NCBI GenBank assembly: GCA_002104985.1
Contig: MCGO01000057.1
Coordinates: 1 to 64,000 of the forward strand
Direction of reading: 5' to 3'
Source: Rhizoclosmatium globosum
Taxonomy: Eukaryota > Chytridiomycota > Chytridiomycetes > Chytridiales > Chytriomycetaceae
DNA: 64,000 nucleotides
A program made the translations under genes and the position numbers. Positions 1 through 10,135 of this stretch are shown here, one piece after another. The notes under the pieces were generated by a model. That model was given only the letters and a program-made list of their open reading frames with translations. It did not search any database and had not been told where the DNA came from. Positions within the stretch are counted from its first letter, which is position 1; every line of letters starts with the position of its first letter.

Positions 1-56
1 TAGGATGAAAGAGGTCTGCAACGGTAATTGTTATTGTTGACTTATATAAGTACTTG

Positions 57-602
57 TTAATTACCTTCAATCAACCACAGCAAAGCCTTTTTCCGCCAAG
101 CAATGTTTTTGTTGCCTTCATAGCGCATCCCTTTGATTGCTTGTGAGTACGACTTTGCTTCTTTTGCTCCAAGATAGAAGTCCTCAGCTTCCTTCACCTC
201 ATCTGCAGTGAAGTTATTAATTCCTAAATCAGGGCCAAATTTCCATGGAAGGGAAGGAAGAGGAGTCTTGCCCAAATCAAGAGTAGACTTTTTCCATCTT
301 GGATACGCTCCTTGAACCAGTGGACTGTTTGGGTACGTAACAAGGTACCGGATCCACGCGTTAATTTTTGAAACCAAGAGAGGCTTATTGGGAAGCACAC
401 GATAGGAACCATTAGTAGCTACTGGAAATGGTTCATGAACATGCATGTTCAAGTTGTGGTAAGTCTTGTCACAGTGTCTTTTGATTGATATTTGGGTTTT
501 CTTGTAGCTCCTCAAATGGAGGCTTGCCACTCGAGTTTCAAAAGGGAAACTTAGCTCCAAGGGTATCTGCTTGAGTTGGGTTGGTTCCTGCTGTTTCTTC
601 AT
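57..602 (-). CDS. Hypothetical protein, 181 aa
   Basis: An uninterrupted 181-codon ORF that I do not recognise. A stop codon directly precedes the ATG, so the start is either this ATG or lies in an upstream exon. The protein is basic and rich in Pro, Trp and Tyr. The N-terminal third is Lys/Gln-rich, and the C-terminal half has a mixed helical character with several Trp-Lys pairs. There is no signal peptide and no membrane segment. It lies next to a decayed reading frame on the same strand and could be part of the same degraded element, or a fragment of a gene that continues beyond the window. Support is only ORF length and ordinary amino-acid composition. Confidence 0.35.
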   Translation of the reverse strand: MKKQQEPTQLKQIPLELSFPFETRVASLHLRSYKKTQISIKRHCDKTYHNLNMHVHEPFPVATNGSYRVLPNKPLLVSKINAWIRYLVTYPNSPLVQGAYPRWKKSTLDLGKTPLPSLPWKFGPDLGINNFTADEVKEAEDFYLGAKEAKSYSQAIKGMRYEGNKNIAWRKKALLWLIEGN

Positions 603-711
603 TTACGGGGAAGTTCTTTGGAGCATATGCGAGTACAAATTAAGGATGCAAATGGTTCATCACCTGACTATTAAAAAACTAACAAATGACAATTACAAAT
701 GCAAATACATT

Positions 712-1690
712 CAAGGTTCTATATGCGGGCTGACCCCCAATCCTAAACCTAAACCTTCCTTTTTGCTGAGGTTGTTGAAGTGTATCCCTTGAGCCTGGTG
801 GCAGAGTCCTTCTACTTGTTCTTGAAACAGTTCACACTCCTCCGTTTCGTGATGTTGCCCCCATTCACTACAATCCTTGTGTTCCTCGAACACTCCGTTG
901 ATAACAAATCCCACTGCTCGATGTTGTTGAGGACCCTTGTTTGTGGTTTGGCTGGTGACCCCATTCATGGCCTTGGCCTGTAGAGCAGAGCGATGAAGTA
1001 GGAGAACGCGATCGTTGCTGATGAAGATGCTGTTGACGCCGCACTTGGTGGTTGGCATGAAGTCTTCGGCACGGAGTGAGTGCTTTTCTGGTCTGAACCA
1101 CGTTCCCCGCGTCTTGAGGTCTTCTTTGGAGGTGGAGAGGTCTGTGGCTGGGTTACGTAGCTGTATGTTGATGTTTGGGAGGTTGGGGATGTAGCAGTAC
1201 ATGGGTTCGTCAAGGAGGCGTCTGAATTGGGCCTTGCTGTTGCAGATGATGTAGCCGGTGGGGGTCTTGGCTTTGGAGTTGATGTGTATGTCCTCGACTT
1301 CCTCCTTGTGCACGTTGTAGATAAAGTCGCTGATTTCGTCTTCGATGGTGGTTCAGTGGTAGTTGCTGAGGTCAACGTGGGTGAGGCCGAGTGCAACGAT
1401 GGTGAACGGGTTGGTTGGGCGGGTTCGTTGTGCAAAGAGGAGTGAGTAGATGATCTGTTGGTTGATTAGTTTCCCAGTTTGTGTTGTTTGATTGGAGTGT
1501 GCCTGTCTTACCCTCTTGGCATCGTCCTTGTTGCACAGTAGTGTTGTGTATTCGCGATGGGGGGTGACAGTCGCATGGGCACCAACGTCGACTAATGCAG
1601 CTTGGATTCTGGCAGACGACTTGGACAGGCTGTTTGTGTCACCAAACGTGTAGTCGCTTAGGTCTGCGTGGTAGATGTCGATGGTGTATT
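712..1690 (-). pseudogene. Decayed protein-coding sequence, possible retroelement gag-like relic
   Basis: On the minus strand one frame reads with protein-like composition from just after a TAA near 1690 to a TGA near 1351. It continues in the same frame for about 200 more codons to 712. Only that one in-frame stop interrupts roughly 320 codons. Near 1700 an ATG-led stretch in a neighbouring frame suggests a frameshift at the 5' end. Around 850-880 the translation carries a Cys-x2-(Trp)-Gly-Gln-His...Cys pattern that resembles a damaged CCHC zinc knuckle, as in retroelement Gag or ORF1 proteins. The motifs DLSDY and DLSNY recur about 100 codons apart. I do not recognise the family. A non-mobile host pseudogene is equally possible. 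Confidence 0.4.
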
Positions 1691-2032
1691 AGACTGCGTC
1701 TTTTCGTGCATGGTGTCTTTGTTTGTTGCAGTTTCTGTCTCCGAGAAAGTTTTTTGCCATCCGAGCAAGTCTGCCGCTACTCAATTTGTACGTCTATGGA
1801 AAGATCAAACCAAAGAAAAGCTTTTGACATCGCATGCACTTGGTGGTGAAGTGGCTAAAAGTTGTGATGCTGGCAGAGCTGATATTTTTCTGGAAGACCT
1901 GCCTGGGGTTAAAAATCAAAAAAGAAGCTTTTTTATTGACCTTTTGCTCTGCTGAAACGTACTTGGAACTGCCCCTTAGCTCTAACCCTTAACTTTGTTC
2001 AAATACATAGAAGCATCATTTTGCTCCCCTTC
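1691..2032. other. Intergenic stretch, nothing recognised
   Basis: No ORF in this stretch looks real. It separates the decayed frame at 712-1690 from the 3' end of the SecA-like gene, so it should contain the polyadenylation region of that gene on the minus strand. Confidence 0.4.
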
Positions 2033-5000
2033 CTAAGTCTCATTCTTCTCAAGAATCCCATGTGTTGGTCTGAATTTCCCCCAAAGGCTCTCATATTCCC
2101 GATTCCATTCTGCCTCTTTCTTCTTTGAAACTCGGACTTTTACCTCAACCTTACAACCTGTCTGTGCATCATAATCAATGGTATATTTTTTGACAACAAA
2201 GGGCCTCTTTTCATCATCCCTATGATGCTCCACAACGTCGCCATTATACGAAAAGTGCCCTAAATTTTCGACTTTCTTTCCATTTTGTTGATATTCACAA
2301 CCATAGTGAGCTAATTGCTGCAACTTATCATTTGGGTTGGTTGCATTATCACTGTCCCATTTGAAAAATGCCCTTCGTGGCTTTCCATTCTCAGCTTTTC
2401 CCATTTTTTCCACAACATTAACAGAGTATTCTTCCACTCCAAGAGCATTTGCATCCTTCACATTGATAACATAGTGCTTTGCCACTTGCGCTGCAAGTTT
2501 TGCATCTGTCATTCCATCCAGTTTTGCCAAAATATCCTTTCCCAACCTTTCTGCTGCCTCATCAGGATTATCACTGTGCACTCCAGGAGTTTCGATTTGT
2601 GTTGTATTCTTGTCATGTTGTTCATGGGCCCTACGCTGTGCTTTTTGGTGCTGTGTTTCACGTGTTTGAGTACCCCAACGAGCACCAGAATTTTTGAAAA
2701 CAAACAATTGAAGTTGAAGGCGTTCACTACCCTTGAAAAGTTCAGAAAGTGTCTGGCGCATATCTGATATTTCATCCTCCCTGGGGTTCCTATTGTTTGT
2801 CGCAAAATAGAAGGAACGAAACATGCAATCATTTGCACTTTCATTCCCACTTTCTTGATATCCAGCATCACTGACCGGCCTCAAATGCCCTTCTGTTTTA
2901 CTTCCCGAAGACACCAGATTGATCTTGTTTACACCATTTGGATTGATCACAATGTCCTTGCCATTCTTGTCAGTAATTGTGACAGCAACATCATTGGCCA
3001 AAGCAAGAGCCGCTAAGTGTCCCTTTCCTGCAAGCTTGTTCTCTTCTAAAATGGCTTTAGACGAATTGGAGGCCTGTTTTGCGACATCGTCGTCTCCCAT
3101 AAACCGCTTCATCTTTTTCAATACAACGTCCATTTCTGCCTCTGTTTCTGCTTTGTTCAGGGACTTTTCAAGGCGCCGTGCTTTGTTGACAAGGTACATA
3201 TCCTGGCCTTTGTCAACAAGCTTACCAAGGCCATAAGCAGATATGCGCTGTCCAATTTCAGTAGCACGTGATTGAATAGTTCTTCGAATATTCTGGGCAC
3301 AGAGGTCTGAGAGTTGATGGACAAGGAGTCCTCTCTGAGTATCCCATTGGGCAATGTTTTCAGCTGCTGAGTGAAGATCCACTTTCTCAAGTACTTTTTT
3401 GACATCCGCAGATTGTTTGAGAACTGATGGCCTCTTTTCATTTACTGCAGCTGCAGGCACCTTCCAATGATTCATTAAACTGCATGGGACTTGAAACTTG
3501 GCAGCATCAAGCTTCTTTTCAACATTCACACGCTCTTCAGGTGTCAAAACTGCACAATGCATGTGTTCAATGTTTGATTCAACAAACTCTGAGGCCTTGT
3601 CTAGTACCCCTTGAGTAAATGTCGCAGACGCAGCAATCATTTCAGCCATTTTGGCACCTTCAACAAGAGCACTCAAACCACTTGCCAAAAACCCGGCTTT
3701 GGGAGTTTCCTTCTTGCGCAGTTGCTCAGAAACTTCACTGGCAAGCGACGCAGCAAACTTCTTTCCCAGACTAACCAACTCACTATCTGTAGAAATTGAC
3801 GATAGTACATGTGCAATAAGATCTTGTGTGACAGTGCGGTTGATTCCTAACAGACGCTGCAAAGGTTTGGATGTGTTATTGATCCATAGATCAATAACAC
3901 CTCTCACACGTTCCCGAATCAAATTCTCAATTGAATCAAATGATGCATTTAAAGCTGCATTGACTGCAATATTGGCTCCTTGAATGGCAATCTTCTTGAT
4001 GACAACGTTTCCAATTTTGTTACCTGCACGGACCAGTCCCTCTTTCACACCAGCCTTGAAACCCTTTTGAAGACCTTTTCTCAGAGGTTCGAGTGCTTTT
4101 CTAGCCTGCTTGAATGCGGCATCTTTGGCGCGAGAGAGTCCGCGCTTTACAGCACCCTTCATGGATTTCAAAGTAGCACGAAGCCCATTCTTCCACGCTG
4201 ATTTGGCCATGCGGACAGAAGACTTGATCATTTTTACTCCATTCTTGAGAACATACTTGCCGGCCTTGAATGCAAGCTTTCCCAGTTTTGCGATGCCGGA
4301 ACATGCCACAGAAATGGCAAGAGAAATGGCCTTGTCCTTGAAATACTCTGTCCATGAGAATGATCCATCACCTTTAATGACAGCTTGAAGTCCTGTGACT
4401 ACGTCAGAGATTCCCTCTGCAATAAGACCAATGCCAAAGGAGCCAGCAGTCAGAGCCATGAGACAAGCTCCAGCTACAGCCTGGGCAATACCCAACAAAA
4501 GGCATCCAAACGCATTCCTAAAGAGAGTTTGAGATGAGTCCTCATTCAACAAACTTCAAAAGTGATTCACTCACCAATCCCACGACCAGGGTTTTTCCTT
4601 CTTCAAGGAAAGCATACCAGGATAACCATTATGATTGAATTCATCGACAAAAATCTTCAAAACTTTTTCTCCCACTTCTTCAGGCAATGGGTCAAACTGA
4701 ACAGCAAGGTACTCGTCATCTTTACAGTCTTTTCGGAATCCCTCTAATGCATTGAGTGCTTCATCCACTTGATACTTGAGAATACTCAAAATATTCAAAT
4801 GCTCTCCGATTTGAGCGTCAAGCTTACTTCCTTTTTTGGAAACAACGAGGAGATTCAATCCAGAATACCATTCAATCTCATCATCAAACGACTTTTGCGC
4901 CGCAAGTAGCATCTTCTTTGTGGCTTCGGAGTTGTTCTTAATATTGGGTTTGTCCATCGTAACTTTGGCTCTGATGAGGTTCAAGTGTGCGGCTGGACTT

Positions 5001-8000
5001 GCAAGCGAAGAATCCAGCTGAATCGCGCGTTCCAACACAGGAATTGCTTCTTGGAACTTCAAGGCGGAATTCAGTCGGAAACCAAGAATATTTAGGCTAC
5101 GTGCGTTGTTGATAACTGTTCCCGCAGCTTGATCTGCTTCCAAGGCCCTTAGCCAGTCACTGTAGCGTAATTGAACAAGTTGAAAGATTTCATTTGACTC
5201 AGCGCCGATGATGTCCGTGTCTGTAGAGATCTCATCTACAAAGAGACCAAATCGATCCCAAAGCGCATTATACTCATACTCTTGCGTTACTGTTGAACGG
5301 TTTAACTTTAACTGATCCAAATACCCGCTAAATTTTTCAAACAGATCGTCAAGAGCCACATTCATTGAGAAATTGTTTTTCAGTTGCTCTTCGACGTTGG
5401 CTTCGTACTCCGCTTCACTCTTCGTGATGAGTTCGTCGAGACGACACTGGAAGTCATCACTCTCCAAGGAAGCATCACGACAAATCAGCACAGCGCTTCC
5501 AGCCTGACCACATCGAGAACTGCGGCCAAATCCTTGTTGCATCATTCTCTGGTGGCCAGGATGATAGGCGAGAATTGTGTGAAGTCCACCATGTTCCAAA
5601 ACAGCCTTGGATAGTTTATAGTCTGTTCCACGTCCTCCAAATGCGGTAGTAATAACTACGTCCCCCGCATTCAGCTCATCAGTTGATTTGAATGTCCGAT
5701 TGTCGTCGTTCAGCACATTGTTCTTGACACTCAAATTCTGAAACCAAGAACAAGCGGCATCAGCAGTAGCTTTATCTTCAAAGATAAGAAGAATGCTCCG
5801 ATGTTTGGAATATCGTTGGACCTCGTTAATGATTTCGGCTTGCCAATGCTCCGATGTGTTGAAGACAAGCCAAGGAAGCTCCACAAATGGTCGGGGTTTG
5901 GAGCGTGGAAGTTCAATGAATGAAACAGCATGCTTTGAAAGGACTTTTTCGATGGCTTTGCGATCAATTTGATTACCAATGGTTCCTGTAATTCCGGCGA
6001 TATGAGAGTATTTTCGGACGAACCCACCAGTGCTAATGAAGACGGAATTTAAGCTTTCCGGTGTCAGAATAACTTGTCTTTTGATTTGAAGGAATTGGTG
6101 GAGTCCATGACTATACACAGATGACGATTGGACTTCGCCAGAAACTTGATTATCAATAACGCGGATTTCATCACCAGACTGCATATATTGGCGTCCATCT
6201 TTGAGCACATTTGACGCCGACCAGCAGTTGGTAATGTAAGATTCCAGTTTAGCATCCAACATTCGACAAAAAATCTCAGGTATCACTTTAATGACCTTGA
6301 ATTAACAATGCTTAGCAACACATAAAACAAATTTAATGAGCCTTACATTTTCGGTTGAGTCCTGTTTGTCGTTACTGTCTGTCCCGTCTGGCAGTTCTTC
6401 CTTCTAAACACCAATTAACAACAAATAATAAACAACACACTAAGAAGGAGACAAACCAGAGGAAGGCCAAGTTGGATTCTAAAGTCGGGATCATCTTTAC
6501 TAGGCATAACGGTCCTGTCTCCACCAGAGACATCTTGAGCACGTATGCACTTTTGATAAATGAGTCCATAAACGAACCAGAGGCGGTCCATTCCGTCCAC
6601 ACGACGAGAAATCATTGTAAGAGTTGATGAGTTATCCACCAATGCCGCATCGGCTTCGTCAAGAAGCAACACATCAAATTTACGGTCAATCAGACGTCCC
6701 TCATCAGAGTTAACTGAACGCAGATAATCTCCTGCAAGTTGGCTCAAAGTTCCATAAACAACATGATTCTTGTACACGTCAGATTTGACACCATCCTCAA
6801 CACATCCATACGAGATGCCAAGAGCGTCAAAGAAGGGTCCAAACGATTCAACCGCTTCCTTTGCCAGCTGTGAACTGCTTGTGACCACGTCAACTGTTCG
6901 CTTGTTGAGAGCAAAGTATGAGGAAATCAAGCCAAAGACCAGCGTCTTTCCTTCGCCCGTCTCCATCTGAATGATGCGAGCAATTTTCTGAATTGGAGAT
7001 TCTGGAGCCAATGCCGCCATGCAAACCGCAAACCATTGTACATCGTAAGGGTAGTACTTGAACGTGGAAAAGACCATAGAGTCGAGACGATTGAGAATAC
7101 CAATGTTCTTGTCAGAGCTGCCAACAGGTACTCCCCTAGCCTCCTTGATTTGGGAAACCATGGCTGCTGCCTGCGATACAAGCTCCAGATCTACATCTGG
7201 TCCCAGTGCATTAAGGACATCAGAGATGGTTTTGTCAAGTGGGATGCCGCTATTTTCGACTACATTGTCTGTAGTTACGAATCGCTCAGATGTCAAACGG
7301 TCCAGCAAAGACTCAATAAGATTCTCCTTATTGCAACTATTTGCGATGGCTGTGATGACATCTTTTGCTTGACAGAGTTCCGGGTATGCGAGTTCAAGAT
7401 AGAAAATGCACTTTCGAGTTTGATTGTCGAAAGTATAGTAGTCACCACACGCATTCGCAAGATGGTTTCGAAGACTAATTTGGTTCGACAGACGTCGAAT
7501 ATCCTTGATGGAAAAAGGAGAGCGGGAGGCTTCACGGAAGTTGAGAAGAGACGGCAGCTCGTCCAAGTCAAACCCCAAGTTCATCTGGTAAAAGTAAAGT
7601 AAGATGAAATGTGCTATGGAAATGATCACATTACCTTATGGGCGTCTTCAACTTCTGCCAGAGCTTCTTGGATCAAGGATTCCAAAATTGTGAGAACCTC
7701 CACCTGGTCTTCAAGTTTTGGAAGCATGCGATTTACACTGTACCAAAACTGCTGATAGTCGGGAACTGCAAGAAGTGGCGTGTCGCCCGTCATTTGACTG
7801 ACAACAAGCATCCAACGCGCCTCCATGATCCAAAGAGAAGAGACAAGGAGATCTGCCAAGTTGATGAGTGCGATTGGGCAGCGAACAACAAGTGAGCCCA
7901 ACAACACAACCAGAGTAATTACATCTGATTCATCATCCAGGATAAAGAATTTGTTGCAAAATAGCTCGAGGTCCTCCGAAGAAACGGAATCAGATTCATC

Positions 8001-8508
8001 AAGAGCTCGTAAGATTGCACTTAAGGCTGACGTTAATTCAGATGGCGCCTCTTTGAATCGCATCAGAAACTCGTTGGCAGAGCTGCTGACAATGGATGGA
8101 AACGGTTCAGCAGCCAAAGTTTCTTCGTCAGACTCGATTTCCGGTTCCTCTGTTTGTTCATATTCACTTTAACGTGATTTCACGAAGTAATAAACGCTCA
8201 GATTGATTCATACCGTATGAGTCCTCGTCGCTCTCGTCACCTTCTTTGTTGATGCGATGATTCTGATTTGGCTTCTCTGGCAGAGTTGCCTGGTCGTCAG
8301 ATTGCAAGTAGGCCTCCAGACTTCTTTCTAATTCTTCGAAGGTGGTTGCTTCTTTTGGCTTGAGTTCCGTTGATTCCCTTTCTCTGGAAGGTCCGATGAG
8401 TTGTTGTTGTTCTTGGTTGATGTCGCATTTGTCTTCCTGGGAGTGCATCTGTGCATGGTTGTTTAAGATGGACAAGTCAGATGAGCTCCTTACCTCCTTG
8501 TGTGCCAT
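2033..8508 (-). CDS. Giant SecA-type DEAD/helicase ATPase with long C-terminal extension
   Basis: Exons (minus strand): 8508-8214, 8149-7635, 7584-6457, 6403-6347, 6295-4575, 4517-2033; 2,066 aa. Every junction has GT/AG ends and keeps frame. The SecA N-terminal ATPase domain shows Walker A METGEGKT (about 477-484) and Walker B LLLDEAD (about 576-582). The SecA-specific ITGT motif is near 768, the second helicase motif GRGTD near 886 and the arginine-finger block QGFGRSSRCGQ near 919. Bacterial SecA is about 900 aa and pushes preproteins through SecYEG using ATP. This protein adds 400 residues before Walker A, plus about 1,100 after the motor. Those include a hydrophobic Gly/Ala segment (about 1240-1285), Lys-rich helices and a C-terminal part with NDCMFRSF near 1797 that weakly resembles an OTU cysteine-protease core. 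An in-frame 45-nt GTAAGG...ACAG segment at codon 6 may be a small intron. Divergent partner at 8692. Confidence 0.85.
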
Positions 8509-8691
8509 GATTGCAATTATGTGTTATGTTTCTTTTCGTTTGATCACAGTTATTCAGCAGATAAAAAGGGAAGTAACGGTTAAACCGTCAACGGTTTAGA
8601 GGATCAAGAAAGGATCAAGACAGGATCATGAGCCCGAAGTCAAACCGTAAACACCAAAAAGACACATTCAAGACTTGCAAACAATCCCGAA
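8509..8691. promoter_or_regulatory. Divergent promoter with inverted and direct repeats
   Basis: This 183-bp spacer lies between two outward-facing start codons (8508 minus, 8692 plus). It holds a perfect 8-bp inverted repeat, TAAACCGT-CA-ACGGTTTA, at 8581-8598, and a further AAACCGT half-site near 8642. A direct repeat of AGGATCAAG/AGGATCATG occurs three times at about 8599-8630. Symmetry in the middle of a divergent promoter suggests a shared regulator site; this is inference. Confidence 0.4.
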
Positions 8692-9777
8692 ATGGGATCG
8701 TACTTGTCCGTCTACAACGATACACCTTTTCCAAACGATCCCAATGAACTGACAAGAGTCTCTCACATTGCTGGAGACAACCAAGTCGTCTGCACTCTGC
8801 TCAACCCATGGGACAGGTATATAGAGCTGCATCTAATTGTGATTCCTAAACATGCATGGTGCAGGGCGACGACTCCCAAAATGACTCTGTCTCTATGTTT
8901 GAGGGTTCGAACAAGTATCAAACATTCATCCTTTGGAGTCAAACACTATTGGCAACATCGCTTTACCGGCCCAACAGACAACTCTAATAACGTGATCCAT
9001 CTCTCGGATATATTTGCGGACACGCTCAATGACTGGCGCCAGAGGGAAACACGCCAACAACAAAACCGAGAGCGTGAAGAGAGGGAGCGAGCAAATCGGG
9101 AACGTGAAGAACAAAAAAGAAGGGAAGGCGAAGAGCGAGCACGCGCAGAAGAAGAAAGAGCGAGAAGAGAACGAGAAGAGAGACTGAGACAAGAGGCTGC
9201 GGAACGAGCACGTGTGGAACAAGAACGTATCAAGAAAGAACGTGAGCAACAGATGAGACGCGAGGCTGAAGAACGCGCTAGAAAAGAGAGGTTCATCGCA
9301 GAAACCGAACGGCAAAGAATAGCTGTTCAAAATGAACTTCGATCCACCTCCAACGAAAAAATCAAAAAAGGTCAGTGACTATATCTCTTATTGAGGCTAA
9401 TAGGTTTTTTAGAATCTAATACGATGCAGGAAGCAGCAGAGACAACGTTTCAAGCAACTGCCAACCAACAGAAGAACGAACTTGGCCAGTTGAACCAAAT
9501 CATGGCATCAAAAATTGCAGTTGAGCACGAAAAGGCATCTATTGCAGAGGTTTCTCAGGCTGTCGAATTTGACGAAGTGGACTTGTTTGGTGATGTTCTG
9601 AATGAGCTGGAAGGGCTCGACCAAGCCTGCTTTTCATTGGAAGCAAAGCTGACCATGTTCGCCCAAGATTCTTCCCAAATTGATGTTTCTGCATCGGTTA
9701 TGAACAGAGACATGTTGATGTTGCAAGAGTTACGCCATGAAACGAGAGGTCACGTTTTGCAAAAGATTCAGTTCTGA
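8692..9777 (+). CDS. Coiled-coil protein with possible N-myristoylation signal
   Basis: Exons 8692-8816, 8865-9370 and 9413-9777; 331 aa. The protein starts MGSYLS, which has Gly2 and Ser6 as in N-myristoylation sites, so it may be lipid-anchored to membranes. A short globular N-terminal part is followed by a very long charged helix (about residues 110-225) of Arg/Glu repeats such as EREERERA and EEERARRERE, a single-helix or coiled-coil stretch. The C-terminal 120 residues form a second helical region. I do not recognise the family. It shares a 183-bp divergent promoter with the SecA-like gene, which suggests joint expression. The first intron is 48 nt, a multiple of three. The frame of the short segment just after it (8865-8960) is less certain, because another frame also stays open there. 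Confidence 0.65.
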
Positions 9778-10135
9778 TTCCTTCTTCCTTTCAATTTCTT
9801 CTTTAACAGCTTTTTATGATAGAGGGGAAAAAGGGTAACCAAAAGAATAGAATTAATTGTCTTTCATGGATGTGCGTGCAGTTGGGATAATATCACGTAT
9901 TTTTGGTTGAGACTTTCTTGTCAGTTACTAGTAAGTATAAAGTTGCAGGGAAAATTAAAAAATAGATGAATACATTTTCCAGGAGAGAGACGTGAATACC
10001 TAAATTCTGCATTCTAACCGCGAAAAATTCAACCATAAACGACACCTGCAAAATAACATTTAATTGTGAACTATGATTCCTTTATTTTTCAACTTTGGTT
10101 TGCGCGAGAGTCAGTTGTTGAAGCATTACTCATCT
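9778..10135. other. Convergent intergenic region
   Basis: AT-rich spacer of 358 bp between the 3' ends of two convergent genes, where both polyadenylation regions must lie. I see no ORF, RNA or repeat worth naming. Confidence 0.5.

Noticed and set aside
2033..4552. The 839-codon ORF as a separate gene
   Set aside because: A 57-nt intron (4574-4518) with a GTGAGT donor and CTTTAG acceptor joins it in phase to the SecA-like exons, and no separate promoter space exists.
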